Assembly: GCA_905235855.1 (NCBI GenBank) | Contig: CAJONE010000009.1 | Location: 1 to 45,563 of the forward strand | Length of the DNA stretch: 45,563 nt | DNA from: an uncultured Bacteroidales bacterium | GTDB taxonomy: Bacteria; Bacteroidota; Bacteroidia; Bacteroidales; P3 | Direction: 5' to 3' | Shown here: in pieces, positions 33,681 to 42,937 of the stretch | How the letters are laid out: each line of letters starts with the position of its first letter | Position numbering within the stretch: the stretch's first letter is position 1 | Translations under genes and position numbers: made by a program | The notes under the pieces: model-generated | Told to the model about the DNA's origin: nothing | Databases searched by the model: none | What the model saw: the letters and a program-made list of their open reading frames with translations, nothing else

Positions 33681-36254
33681 TCAATCCATATTGTATGCGT
33701 CTTCGTCTTGTATCTCCTGTTTTTTGTCTTGTTTCAGTCCGTTGTTGATTTTGTAGGTAAACCCGACGGTGATTGTCGGTGCAATGCGGTTGCCGCGAAA
33801 CACGCGGTTCATCTGTTCGTTGACGGTGGTGTGGCCATAGCGTCCAGTGCAGAACACGTCGCTCACTCTCAAGTTGACAGTTCCCTGATGGTTGAGCACG
33901 TCTTTTTTCACGGCAAGGTCAAACCACACAGAGCCAATCATGGTTGTCTGCAGGTCGTGGAAACCGGGTCTGAACTGTCCGGAAAACTGGATGGCCCAAT
34001 CTTTGGGCAGGTTCATGAAAGAGCTCAGTTTTCCGCTCACGCGAAATGAGTTGTCGCTTTTGTTGTCGAGTAGTTCGGTGCCTTCGATATATTCGCCGTA
34101 CAGGTTAACGCTCAGGTTCAGTTTCCACCATTTTAGGATTTGCTGGTCGTAGATTATTTCCATGCCGTAGTTTATGCCTTTGCCAAGGTTTTGCCACGTT
34201 GAAGCCCAATAGCCGTCATAGTCGGGGTTGTATATCATCCATGGCGAATAGTAGGCAGCCGAGGCCGAATCCCAAACAAAGCCGTACATAGTCATTTTGT
34301 GGTTGGTTTGGCGGAAATAGAGCGAAGTGAAGATGTTGGTCTGCTTGAAGCCCACGTTGTAGGAAAGTTCGATGGCGTGAGTGTATTCTGGGTTGAGCTG
34401 CGGGTTGCCGAAGCTCATCTCCTTGCCCTGGCGGATGTTGATGTAGGCGTCGAGCGACTGCATACGCGGGCGTCGCACGCGCTTGCTGTAGCTGAGCTGT
34501 ATGCTCTGGCGGTCGTTGATGTTGTAGGAGAGGTGAACGGTTGGGTAGAGCTGAAGGTAGAAGGTGTCGACCATAACGTGGTTGTTGTGGTAGTAGTCGA
34601 TGCCATAAACGCTCGAATACTCGCCGCGCAGTCCGATCTGTGCCGAGAGGTTGTCGATTATCTTGCCGCCGAAAGTGGCGTAGACGGCATGGATCTGTTG
34701 GCGGTAATCCTCGTTGACCGATGACTGTGCGTCGAGCACATTGGCGGTGTCGTGGGTGGTAAGGTAGTAGTCGGACTGGAGCAGTCCTTGGCTAATCAGG
34801 CCCTCATAGCCCACTTCCAGCTTGAATCGGTCGGCAAAGGGATGGGTGTAGTCGAGTTTAGCGTTCAGCGAGTTGCCGCCTCGCAGGTTGTCGGTCATAC
34901 GGTAATAGAAATTGTCGAGGTCTATGCTGTCGACGTAGAAGCGCATGGCTTGTCCGCCGCCGCCGGTGCCGTGGCGGTGGGTATATGTCAAGTCGAGAGT
35001 CAGCTGCTGCTCTTTTTTGTCGAAATTTTTCATAAACAGCAGGTTGACTGTGTGGTTCATGCGATTGGTGAAGTTCGTGTCGGTTTGCCGGTAGTCGAAT
35101 TGGCCGCTGTTGAGAATGTCGTTGGCATCGATGTAGCTGAACCTTGTGCGTTTGCCGCCGTTGAAGGTGTAGGAGAGCATGAGCGAGGCGTTGTGTTTGA
35201 AATAGTATTCGGCTCCGATTTTGACGCTGGTCATAGTGTTCTGGTGGCGGTTGTATTCGAAGAGGCTATCGTGCGATACGGTCGAGCCGTTGTTGTAGCG
35301 CCAGATGTCGGTGGTGCTGCGGTTGCCGCGTCCGCGCAGTCCGCCGTCCACGTTCAGGAAGAAGTTCCACCTGTTGGTGGCATAGTTCAGGTTAATGGTT
35401 CCCATAGCCGTGGGTATGAACTTGGTGTAGTCCAAGCGGGGGTCGATGGCGGAGTTGTTGTAACCGTTGAGGTTGGGTATCTGGAAAGGAAGTGGGGCGC
35501 CGAAGTTGGCGTTCACGGTGCCAGTCAATCCCAGGGCACCGCTGGTTTGCTCTTTCAGCTTGATATTTATAATGCCCGACATTCCTTCGGGGTCATATTT
35601 GGCCGAAGGGTTGGTTATCACTTCGACATTTTCGATCGAGCTTGCGGGGATTTGTTCGAGCAGCACGTCCAGTTCGCTACCCATGAGTTCGTAGGGGCGT
35701 CCGTTTATAAGCACCTTTACGTTCGACGATCCGCGCAGGGTCACCTCGCCGTCGTTGTCGACTGATACGCTTGGCACGTTGTCCAGCACGTCTGTTGCCG
35801 TGCCGCCGCCAGTCACGATATTTTTGTCGACGTTGATCACCCGCTTGTCCAATTGGTATTCCATCATCGAGCGTTCGGCTGTGACTTCAGCGGCTTTCAG
35901 TACGGTGGCAGTGGGAGAAAGGACAATTTTTCCGATGTTGACCGTCGGTTTTGCCGACGAGAAAGTCACGCTCTGCGGATGGTAGTAAGGTTTGAACCCC
36001 ATAAGTGTAATCCTTACAATGTAGGTTCCGTAAGGGATGCGTTCGACTTCAAACCTGCCGCCTTCGAGCGACACATTGCCGGCCACGAGAGAGGAGTCGG
36101 AGGCTTTCAGCACTGCAATTGTGGCATACTCGATTGCCGAGCCCGACTTTTCCACAACTTTGCCAGTCAGTTTCCCCTGCGCCATTGCATTCGAGCATAC
36201 ACATATCAAAACGGCTAAAGCCGCAATCCTCATGGATTTCAAAGCAGTATTCAT
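33681..36254 (-). CDS. Outer-membrane beta-barrel receptor-like protein with CarboxypepD_reg-like and plug domains
   Basis: From the ATG at 36254 the product has 857 residues. A signal peptide ends NAMAQ. Then come a carboxypeptidase-regulatory-like domain (about 25-105), a TonB-type plug (about 120-230, with TDVLDNVPSVSVDNDGEVTL and VEVITNPSAKYDPEGMSGI) and a long barrel. The plug-plus-barrel style fits the OMP_b-brl_3 family of Bacteroidota rather than SusC. No TonB box is obvious. The substrate is unknown. A frame open to 36287 is rejected as start because a promoter element overlaps it. Confidence 0.85.
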   Translation of the reverse strand: MNTALKSMRIAALAVLICVCSNAMAQGKLTGKVVEKSGSAIEYATIAVLKASDSSLVAGNVSLEGGRFEVERIPYGTYIVRITLMGFKPYYHPQSVTFSSAKPTVNIGKIVLSPTATVLKAAEVTAERSMMEYQLDKRVINVDKNIVTGGGTATDVLDNVPSVSVDNDGEVTLRGSSNVKVLINGRPYELMGSELDVLLEQIPASSIENVEVITNPSAKYDPEGMSGIINIKLKEQTSGALGLTGTVNANFGAPLPFQIPNLNGYNNSAIDPRLDYTKFIPTAMGTINLNYATNRWNFFLNVDGGLRGRGNRSTTDIWRYNNGSTVSHDSLFEYNRHQNTMTSVKIGAEYYFKHNASLMLSYTFNGGKRTRFSYIDANDILNSGQFDYRQTDTNFTNRMNHTVNLLFMKNFDKKEQQLTLDLTYTHRHGTGGGGQAMRFYVDSIDLDNFYYRMTDNLRGGNSLNAKLDYTHPFADRFKLEVGYEGLISQGLLQSDYYLTTHDTANVLDAQSSVNEDYRQQIHAVYATFGGKIIDNLSAQIGLRGEYSSVYGIDYYHNNHVMVDTFYLQLYPTVHLSYNINDRQSIQLSYSKRVRRPRMQSLDAYINIRQGKEMSFGNPQLNPEYTHAIELSYNVGFKQTNIFTSLYFRQTNHKMTMYGFVWDSASAAYYSPWMIYNPDYDGYWASTWQNLGKGINYGMEIIYDQQILKWWKLNLSVNLYGEYIEGTELLDNKSDNSFRVSGKLSSFMNLPKDWAIQFSGQFRPGFHDLQTTMIGSVWFDLAVKKDVLNHQGTVNLRVSDVFCTGRYGHTTVNEQMNRVFRGNRIAPTITVGFTYKINNGLKQDKKQEIQDEDAYNMD

Positions 36255-36275
36255 ACTATACCTATTTTTCACCGT

Positions 36276-36284
36276 GCAAAGGTA
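36276..36284 (-). promoter_or_regulatory. -7 element of the receptor-like gene
   Basis: TACCTTTGC on the minus strand fits TAnnTTTG(C). The start site at about 36272 lies before the ATG at 36254, which supports that start. Confidence 0.5.
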
Positions 36285-36425
36285 CAACCAATAAGCAAGG
36301 GTTTTCCCTACGGCGAAACATATTTTTCCCCTCGATTCTCCAAAATGATTCGGGACAGGGGGAGGCGTTATCGGTCAGGGTGGGTATAAATGCTGTCAGC
36401 CAAGAGGCAGGGGAGGGCAGAAAGC

Positions 36426-36758
36426 CTATCTGCGCACGTGGTGGGGCATCTCGAAGGGTATGGGGAGGGATAGTTCTATGAGTCCGCCAAACTCGTCGCC
36501 GTCGTACCAAGGCACTTGATAGATAAGTTTCTTTATGCCGTTTTTCTCAATTGTGTAGGCGTTGAGTTTCTCGTGGTCGAGCAGGTCTTTCAGGATGGCG
36601 GCTGCATGGGGTGGGTGGCAGTCGAATAGGTTGTTGCCGACGATTTTCTGCCCGTGGCTGTTCACATCGGCCGATGTCTGGTTCATGTCGAGAATGTTGC
36701 CATCCTTGTCGCACACGGTGATGGCCACTTTTTTCAACCCTTCAAAATATTTTTCCAT
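36426..36758 (-). CDS. Small PAS-domain protein
   Basis: This 110-residue protein is a single PAS-like domain: VAITVCDKDGNILDMNQTSA, then GNNLFDCHPPHAAAILKDLL, and a final beta sheet (KLIYQVPWYDGDEFGGLIEL). The CHPPHA segment and the IPFEMPHH ending resemble short stand-alone PAS proteins of gut anaerobes; the Cys and His could bind heme or metal, which is inference. No output domain is present. It ends a run of minus-strand genes starting at 39031. Confidence 0.75.
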   Translation of the reverse strand: MEKYFEGLKKVAITVCDKDGNILDMNQTSADVNSHGQKIVGNNLFDCHPPHAAAILKDLLDHEKLNAYTIEKNGIKKLIYQVPWYDGDEFGGLIELSLPIPFEMPHHVRR

Positions 36759-36778
36759 ATAGGTGTTTATGTTTGGGA

Positions 36779-38281
36779 TTACATTCCTTTAAGGTGCGCT
36801 ATGCGAACTTTTTTTGTCTTGGAGAGTGTCACAAACCAGTCGTTGCCCAGTTTCTGAAGTCGGCCGTTCAGGAAGAGGAGTGAGTTTAGCGGTGAGGTGT
36901 ATTTGCTGACCTTTCCGTCGTCGGTGATGGTGTAAACGGCCAGGGTGGCATCGGCGCCGGTCATTAGTGCCAGTTTGGGAAGATGGTTGTCGATGTTGTA
37001 GTTGTCCGGGGCTTTCGAATTTTCGGTTTGCACCACGCAGGTGCGCCCGTTGCTGTAGGTCAGGTGCTGGTGGATAGGTGTTTTGTCGTTGGTTGAATGA
37101 ATGTTGGTTCTGATAGGCACGCGCCAAACGAAGTTTGCTGACGTATCGATGGCAGCCATCAGGCTTCCGTTCAGGGCATAAACGTAGAAAGAACCGCCTT
37201 TGGAGTAGGCTATGGTGGTCATAAACGACCAGAGCTGCATAACGCCACCGAAGGGAGTTGCGATACCGTCGTGGTTTGTGAGGCCTTGCATTTCGGAGAC
37301 ATTGCTTCGGCGCAAGTCGATGTCGACGTTTTCGAGTACGGCAAACTCGGTCGATGTGAGCGGCTGCGGGTTGAATCTAAATCGCTTGGTGCGAGTGTCG
37401 TAGGCGAGGGCATAAATGGCTGAGTATTGCACATTCTGGAGGCCGCGCCGTTTTTCGCCTATTGTTCCGCCTGCCACAAAGCAACCGTCTATATAGTTCA
37501 GCATGCGGCAGGAATAGATGTCGCTGCGGTTTAGGGAGTCGATAAAAGTTTCATCGCTGATGGAGGAATGGTTTGCAAAGAGGAAATAGGTTGTATTGTC
37601 GGAGTTGCCCACGAGCATTGCGTGTACGGTCTCGTCGTTGTCGATGCACAGCGTGTTGTACCATCCTGGCAGGTCGTCGCGTCGCCAGAGGGTTGCGAAG
37701 CGGTTGTCGGTCACGAGGAGGGCGTCATGCTCGGTATCCTTGTTGCCGAAAGCCTTGGCAATGCGAGGGCTTTCGCTGAACTCCTTTATCGCAATGGCGG
37801 TCGCGTGGCCGTCGGGCGAGGTGGCCACTTCCCAGTCTATGTAGTCTGAGGCTTTGTTTTTGCGTTGGTAGACGGCGGTCGGTTCGCCGCAGAGTGTCCA
37901 ATCGGTCAGGTTGGCTTTGATTACGTGCATGTCCATCGGTGCTTTTTTGTCGAAGCCGTATACAATGAAATAGGCAGTGTCGCCCACAGCGTTGGCGGCA
38001 ACCAGTAAACTTTTTTTCTGTTTCGACACTATCAGCGTTTTGGCGGCCTTGCCGTCGCTGTCGAGGCCATAGAGCACCACACCGAAACCGATATCGTTGT
38101 TGAGGGAATAGTTTTTGTTGGTGGCCACGATGTCGAGTCCATTGTGTCTGGTCAGAAAACGTGCGCCGCTTGCCTTCGATTTGTCGAGCCCATTGGTCTC
38201 GCGGCAGGAGATTTCAATTTGTTGGGCGAGGCCGTTTGCAGCCGCGAGCGACAGCAGGAGAACGAGTGTCAGTCTTTTCAT
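36779..38281 (-). CDS. Secreted protein of unknown function, beta-propeller-like
   Basis: From the ATG at 38281 (MKRLTLVLLLSLAAANGLAQ, a clear signal peptide) the product has 500 residues. The mature part is built of repeated beta segments with the feel of a propeller (for example YSLNNDIGFGVVLYGLDSDG, VDIDLRRSNVSEMQG, KLALMTGADATLAVYTITDD), but no defining repeat motif could be fixed. No lipobox. It sits 27 nt after the outer-membrane protein gene upstream and 20 nt before the PAS gene, so one operon is likely. A role on the cell surface or in the periplasm is inferred. Confidence 0.6.
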   Translation of the reverse strand: MKRLTLVLLLSLAAANGLAQQIEISCRETNGLDKSKASGARFLTRHNGLDIVATNKNYSLNNDIGFGVVLYGLDSDGKAAKTLIVSKQKKSLLVAANAVGDTAYFIVYGFDKKAPMDMHVIKANLTDWTLCGEPTAVYQRKNKASDYIDWEVATSPDGHATAIAIKEFSESPRIAKAFGNKDTEHDALLVTDNRFATLWRRDDLPGWYNTLCIDNDETVHAMLVGNSDNTTYFLFANHSSISDETFIDSLNRSDIYSCRMLNYIDGCFVAGGTIGEKRRGLQNVQYSAIYALAYDTRTKRFRFNPQPLTSTEFAVLENVDIDLRRSNVSEMQGLTNHDGIATPFGGVMQLWSFMTTIAYSKGGSFYVYALNGSLMAAIDTSANFVWRVPIRTNIHSTNDKTPIHQHLTYSNGRTCVVQTENSKAPDNYNIDNHLPKLALMTGADATLAVYTITDDGKVSKYTSPLNSLLFLNGRLQKLGNDWFVTLSKTKKVRIAHLKGM

Positions 38282-38308
38282 ATTTAGGTTGGGTATATAA
38301 GCCATTGG

Positions 38309-39031
38309 TTACCACCTGAAGCCGATGGTTGCAATGGGTGTCAGCGTAACAGGCATTTTGGTGAGGTAGGCATCCGGCCCATCCTTTCCCGAGGAGAAGA
38401 AGTCGAGAAACGGGTAGCGCATTTTGAGACGCAGCCCTATGAAAAAGGTGTTGGTGAAATAGTAGGATACACCCACCGAGGCTTGCAGCGATATGGCGGC
38501 TCCGATTCCGAATCCCTGCTCCATGGAATAATTCCCCTCGCTTATGGTATTGCCGTCGAGGTCGAGAATGTCTTTTTTATGCGACCGTCCGAACACCAGC
38601 GACTCGGCGAGGCCGATGCCGGCCGTCACAGGCAGTTTCTCGGTCAGGTAGTAGGCCAGGAATATCTCTTCGGATATTTCGACCACGTTTGATTTCTGGC
38701 TTAAGGCTGTCAGGCTCGTGGTGTCGATGTAGGTGACGCTTGCTTTCTCGCGCGAGAAGGTGCCCTCAAAGGCAAAGCCAAAGTCGAGGCGACCCTTTAG
38801 TTCGCGTTCCATGCCGTAGTATATGCCAAACACTGGCGACACCGAGCGGTTGAGGCTTCCGGCTTTCACGTTGTCGGACGCGTCCAGCGTGGGGAAAGGT
38901 TTGCTGAACGGAACAACCGCGCCAGCCGAAAACCCCGTCATGAATTCACCGTCCCACGCTATATATTGCGCCCGCGCTGGCCCTATTGCAGCAAGAAGGA
39001 GGAGTAATGTAAACGCCAATTGCTTTTTCAT
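38309..39031 (-). CDS. Outer-membrane beta-barrel protein
   Basis: From the ATG at 39031 the product has 240 residues. A signal peptide (KKQLAFTLLLLLAAIGPARAQ) is followed by alternating strands with glycine-rich turns (GIYYGMERELKGRLDFGFAF, VGVSYYFTNTFFIGLRLK). It ends ITTIGFRW-like with Trp as last residue (TPIATIGFRW), as barrels often end in an aromatic residue. It resembles OmpW/porin-family barrels. The frame is open 21 codons further upstream without family-like sequence. Confidence 0.75.
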   Translation of the reverse strand: MKKQLAFTLLLLLAAIGPARAQYIAWDGEFMTGFSAGAVVPFSKPFPTLDASDNVKAGSLNRSVSPVFGIYYGMERELKGRLDFGFAFEGTFSREKASVTYIDTTSLTALSQKSNVVEISEEIFLAYYLTEKLPVTAGIGLAESLVFGRSHKKDILDLDGNTISEGNYSMEQGFGIGAAISLQASVGVSYYFTNTFFIGLRLKMRYPFLDFFSSGKDGPDAYLTKMPVTLTPIATIGFRW

Positions 39032-39092
39032 GTTGATTTTATTTACAGGAGCGTAACATGTGTTTATACGCCTAACAAGCTCACTATGTTTC

Positions 39093-39133
39093 AAAAAAAA
39101 AGCGGTTAGCTATCTGTATGTTGGCTAACCGCT
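39093..39133 (-). terminator. Terminator after phosphate butyryltransferase
   Basis: Read on the minus strand, a 10-bp stem AGCGGTTAGC / GCTAACCGCT is followed by eight Ts. It separates ptb from the outer-membrane gene. Confidence 0.85.
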
Positions 39134-39155
39134 ATCAGCTGGTTGCTATATGATT

Positions 39156-40070
39156 TTATCGTGCATTCAGTGCTGCCAGTGCGATGCTGTAGAGTTTGGT
39201 GTTGATGCTGTCGCCACGACTGGTGAGCACGCACGGCACCTTGGCTCCCACCACCATGCAGGCCAGCTCGGCACCGCCGAATTTGGTGCAGGTCTTGTAG
39301 AACACGTTGCCGCTTTCGATGTTGGGGAAGAGTATGCAGTCGGCATCACCGGCCACTTCGCCGCCAACCTTCTTGGTCTGGGCACTCTCTTTGTCGATAG
39401 CCACGTCGAGTGCCAAAGGTCCGTCGATTACGGCACCTTTTATCTGCCCGCGTTCGCCCATCTTGCTGATAATGGCTGCCTCGACGCATGCCGGCATACC
39501 GGTCGAAACCTGTTCGGTGGCTGCGAGCACCGCAACTTTCGGTTTGGCAATTTCAAGACTTTTTGCCGTGCTGATCAGATAGCCCAAAATGGCCTGCTTC
39601 TGTTTCATGTCGGGAGCAGGCACTATGGCCACGTCCGAACACACCAGCAGTTTGTGGTATTTCGGCACCTGGAATACGGCCATATGGGTCAGCATGTCGG
39701 TTTTCTTGCCAGGCATCAGACCTTTTTCCTTGTTCAGGATGGCGCGCATGTATTTGTCGGTGCTCAGCAAACCCTTCATCAGGAATTTGCCCTCGCAGCC
39801 GCCTTCGTTCACTAGCTCCACGGCTTTCACGCCGGCCTTGGTCTCGTCGGCTTCCTGCACCAGCTCGAACTTGTTCACGTCGATGCCCTCTTCCTGGCAC
39901 ACTTTCTTTATTGTGTCGATGTCGCCCACGAGGGTGGCGTCCACGATGCCGCGGTCCACGGCCATGCTCACGGCGCCAATGGTGTGCGAGTCGTTGGCGT
40001 AGGCCGCGATAAGTCTTTTCTTGCCCTTGGTCTTAACCAGTTCCAGCAAATCGTCAAGTTTTGTAATCAT
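39156..40070 (-). CDS. ptb: Phosphate butyryltransferase
   Basis: The 304-residue enzyme of the phosphate acetyl/butyryltransferase family swaps CoA for phosphate on butyryl-CoA. Family blocks: AYANDSHTIGAV near the N-terminus, FLMKGLLSTDKYMRAILNKE, SDVAIVPAPDMKQKQAIL and GDADCILFPNIESGNVFYK. Length fits Ptb (about 300), not Pta of the long type. No butyrate kinase gene is adjacent. It is divergent from kamB-like, linking the locus to lysine-to-butyrate fermentation. Confidence 0.9.
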   Translation of the reverse strand: MITKLDDLLELVKTKGKKRLIAAYANDSHTIGAVSMAVDRGIVDATLVGDIDTIKKVCQEEGIDVNKFELVQEADETKAGVKAVELVNEGGCEGKFLMKGLLSTDKYMRAILNKEKGLMPGKKTDMLTHMAVFQVPKYHKLLVCSDVAIVPAPDMKQKQAILGYLISTAKSLEIAKPKVAVLAATEQVSTGMPACVEAAIISKMGERGQIKGAVIDGPLALDVAIDKESAQTKKVGGEVAGDADCILFPNIESGNVFYKTCTKFGGAELACMVVGAKVPCVLTSRGDSINTKLYSIALAALNAR

Positions 40071-40143
40071 TGTCTTGTATGTTTATATGTGTAATGAATT
40101 GTTTGATTGTCGGATTGGGCGATTGCCCCATTGTGGACAGTGT

Positions 40144-40152
40144 GCAAATATA
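40144..40152 (-). promoter_or_regulatory. -7 element of ptb
   Basis: TATATTTGC on the minus strand fits TAnnTTTG(C), giving a leader of about 70 nt to the ATG at 40070. Confidence 0.45.
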
Positions 40153-40333
40153 CGAATTAAATCTTTCACTGTGTAAAACTTATACATAAGTCGGAATTGC
40201 ACGTGCAGGATAAAAACGAAGAGGGATAAATCGTGAGGAAACGGGGTTGGAGTAATGGATGCCTGAAAGCAAGAAACTGTGCAGAAGTTGTGTTGTTGTG
40301 AGTGGGCCTTATCGCGTGTCGGCCAATATTTCG

Positions 40334-40342
40334 TATCTTTGC
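40334..40342 (+). promoter_or_regulatory. -7 element of the kamB/kamC-like pair
   Basis: TATCTTTGC fits TAnnTTTG(C). Transcription would begin near 40346, so translation must start downstream of the first frame opening at 40259. Nothing else was seen between 40153 and 40333. Confidence 0.45.
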
Positions 40343-40378
40343 AGCCGAAATCGGCCGTGTAAATATCCGTGTTCAGAT

Positions 40379-41386
40379 TTGCCCTTCCTAAAGAACATAC
40401 TCAACTCCCGCAGCCTCTCCATCGTAGGGCTCGAGAAGAACACCGGCAAGACGGTGTGTTTGAACTATGTGCTCCGTCGGCTTCACGACCTTGGCGTTTC
40501 CACGGCGGTGACTTCCATTGGTGTCGACGGCGAGCAGACCGACAGTGTCTATGCCACCGCCAAACCGGAGGTTTCCCTCTATGAGGGCATGCAGGTCGTC
40601 ACGTCCGAACGCCACTATCTGCAGCGTCGCTGTGTGTCTGAAATCCTCGACCTATCCAACCATCGTACGGCTCTGGGAAGGCTACTCACCGCGCGTGTGC
40701 TTTTGTCGGGCAAGGTGCTGATATCGGGAGCCGCGGCAACCGCTATCCTTGCCGAGCAGATTGAGGGTTTCAAGCGTCAGGGTGTGCAGCTCACCGTAAT
40801 CGACGGGGCTCTCTCGCGGCTGTCGCTTGCCTCGCCTACCGTCACCGACACCATGATACTCGCCACCGGAGCTGCGGTGTCGCCCAACCTGCAGCAGCTT
40901 ATATCAAAAACACGCTTTGTGTGCCGCCTTATTGATTTGCCGGAAGTCGAGCCTGCGGTGCGTGATGCGCTGTCGCGCTCCGACAATGGCTTGTGGGCCA
41001 TCGATTCGGACGGTGTGGCCCACGACCTCAACATCCCGTCGGTGTTCATGCTCACTACCGACAACAGCAACCTTTTCCGCTTCGGAAGCACTATTTTCGC
41101 ATCTGGCGCCGTGTCGGACCGGCTGCTCAAGATGCTTGCAGCCAAAGAGGAAATAAAGCGTACCACTCTCATTGTGCGCGACTTCACCAAGCTTTTTGTC
41201 ACCCCAGAGGTTTATGGCGATTTCGCAAAGCGGGGAGGAAGGCTTATGACGCTGCGCAAGTCGCATCTTGCGGCAGTCACGCTCAACCCCACTTCGCCGC
41301 ACGGCTACACTCTCGAATCGGCAACCGCCTGCCAAGCTCTTTCCGAGGCTCTCGGACTACCGGTGTACGATGTGATGAAAATATAG
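40379..41386 (+). CDS. kamB: KamB-like protein, putative lysine 5,6-aminomutase reactivase subunit
   Basis: From the TTG at 40379 the product has 335 residues. A P-loop-like GLEKNTGKT (17-25) follows a short N-terminus (SRSLSIVG). No DEAD or ABC motifs are seen. I recall that in lysine-fermenting bacteria, including Porphyromonas, a P-loop protein precedes a MutS-like ATPase, and that the pair is named KamB and KamC, helping to reactivate the B12-dependent lysine 5,6-aminomutase. The MutS-like gene follows here after 87 nt, which supports the call. The start is chosen from the promoter position; the open frame extends back to 40259. GC content is higher than in the flanks. Confidence 0.6.
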   Translation: MPFLKNILNSRSLSIVGLEKNTGKTVCLNYVLRRLHDLGVSTAVTSIGVDGEQTDSVYATAKPEVSLYEGMQVVTSERHYLQRRCVSEILDLSNHRTALGRLLTARVLLSGKVLISGAAATAILAEQIEGFKRQGVQLTVIDGALSRLSLASPTVTDTMILATGAAVSPNLQQLISKTRFVCRLIDLPEVEPAVRDALSRSDNGLWAIDSDGVAHDLNIPSVFMLTTDNSNLFRFGSTIFASGAVSDRLLKMLAAKEEIKRTTLIVRDFTKLFVTPEVYGDFAKRGGRLMTLRKSHLAAVTLNPTSPHGYTLESATACQALSEALGLPVYDVMKI

Positions 41387-41473
41387 TAATACATCCGGTC
41401 CCGACGGCTGTGCGGGCAGAACTTGCATAAATCACCCAAACAAACAAGCAATCAAGTAAAAAACAGGCAAATC

Positions 41474-42889
41474 ATGCTTCTTCGTGACAAGTTAAAATCC
41501 GACCCGGGTTTCCAGTATATCGTCGATTCCTTAAACCTAATTTCGGCTGCCGGTCGCAGGGCGTTGCTCGACATGCCGTTTCTGACAGATGTTGAGTCCG
41601 TCAATGCCGAACTCGACAACCTCGAGTCGGTGATCGCTGTGGTATCCAATGCCGTGAACCTTCACACGGTCTCCGAAATCAAGCATCATCTTATGTGCCT
41701 TCACGACTCGCAGGGCACGGTCTGCAATCTCTCGCAGCATTCTGTCATCAATGAGGTGGAGCTGTTCGAGGTGAAAAACATTGCCTACACAACTGCCGCG
41801 GTCGCCCGCTCGGCCGAACCGCTCGGGCTGAAAGAGATTTTTTCGTTGCCCGACCTTTCCGATGTTTTCGACCTGCTCGACCCCGACCACACGGGTTTGC
41901 CGCACTTCTATATCTACGACTCGTATCATCCCGACTTGCCCGACCTGCGCCGACGCATGAAGCAGTTGCAGGCTCGCACCGACGACCCCGAGGCCGCCGT
42001 TATCTATGCCGACCTCTTTTCGCGACACAACGACATACAGCACTCGGTCGAGGCTTCGCTCTCGCAGAGTCTATGGAGTTGTGCCGATAGGCTTGCCGTT
42101 GCCGTGAAACGCCTTGCCTATATCGACATCCTCTTTGCCAAAGCAGGCCTTGCCACTGCCTGGCAGTTCGCGCGTCCGCAGGTTTCGTTGATGCCGGAAA
42201 CAGCATATACAGGACTTTTCAATCCCCGCCTGCTGCATCGCAACCAAGAGCAGCACAAACGCTACCAGCCTATCGACATAACTGTCCGTAACGGGCTTTG
42301 CCTCATAACGGGTGCCAACATGGCGGGCAAGACTGTCATGCTCAAGACGCTGGGTATCGCACAGCTGCTGACGCAGTTCGGCATGTATGTTCCGGCTGCA
42401 TCGGCCTCGGTCTCGCTTGTGGACGATGTGGTTTTCTGCATTGGCGACGAGCAGAACGAGATGAACGGCCTTTCGTCGTTTGCTTCCGAAATACTCAAAA
42501 TCTCTGGTGTGGTGCAGCTCAGTGCCTCGCAGCGGCTCCTTGTCCTCATCGACGAGCCGGCCCGCACCACAAACCCCGTCGAGGGCAAGGCCATAGTTCA
42601 GGCTTTGGCCGACATCCTTGTGTCGCGCAACTCGATTTCGCTCGTCACCACCCACTATTCGCAGCTCGGCGTCCAGTGCCGTCGTCTGCGTATAGCCGGC
42701 TTCCGCGAGGATTTGGTTGGCGCACCCCTCTCGCCCGAAAACATCAACCTCTTCATGGACTATTCGCTGGTCGAGGACAATTCCGACACCGTGCCGCATG
42801 AGGCTCTGCGCATAGCCCAGCTGCTCAACTGCAATCCCGACCTAATCGGCTTGGCCAAAACCCATCTCGACAACGAGGCACTCCAATAG
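41474..42889 (+). CDS. kamC: KamC-like MutS-family ATPase
   Basis: From the ATG at 41474 the product has 471 residues. The C-terminal part is a MutS-type ABC ATPase: Walker A GANMAGKT (280-287), Walker B LVLIDEPARTTNP with D360 and E361, and a downstream VTTHYSQL H-loop. The N-terminal half is helical and lacks the mismatch-binding and connector domains of true MutS. Length and the kamB-like neighbour fit KamC rather than MutS1 or MutS2. A TTG 51 nt upstream is in frame but less likely. Lysine-pathway enzymes (kamA, kamD, kamE) are not in view. Confidence 0.7.
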   Translation: MLLRDKLKSDPGFQYIVDSLNLISAAGRRALLDMPFLTDVESVNAELDNLESVIAVVSNAVNLHTVSEIKHHLMCLHDSQGTVCNLSQHSVINEVELFEVKNIAYTTAAVARSAEPLGLKEIFSLPDLSDVFDLLDPDHTGLPHFYIYDSYHPDLPDLRRRMKQLQARTDDPEAAVIYADLFSRHNDIQHSVEASLSQSLWSCADRLAVAVKRLAYIDILFAKAGLATAWQFARPQVSLMPETAYTGLFNPRLLHRNQEQHKRYQPIDITVRNGLCLITGANMAGKTVMLKTLGIAQLLTQFGMYVPAASASVSLVDDVVFCIGDEQNEMNGLSSFASEILKISGVVQLSASQRLLVLIDEPARTTNPVEGKAIVQALADILVSRNSISLVTTHYSQLGVQCRRLRIAGFREDLVGAPLSPENINLFMDYSLVEDNSDTVPHEALRIAQLLNCNPDLIGLAKTHLDNEALQ

Positions 42890-42925
42890 TGGTTTAAGAA
42901 ATACGTCGCATACAACATCTTTTCA

Positions 42926-42934
42926 TATATTTGC
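42926..42934 (+). promoter_or_regulatory. -7 element upstream of the structured RNA candidate
   Basis: TATATTTGC fits TAnnTTTG(C), 37 nt after the kamC stop. A start near 42938 would yield an RNA covering the folded region. No -33 match. Confidence 0.45.
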
Positions 42935-42937
42935 AGC

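Noticed and set aside
34299..35765. Long plus-strand open frames opposite the receptor-like gene
   Set aside because: They mirror the codon structure of the minus-strand gene, show low-complexity Val/Gly/His composition and match no family.
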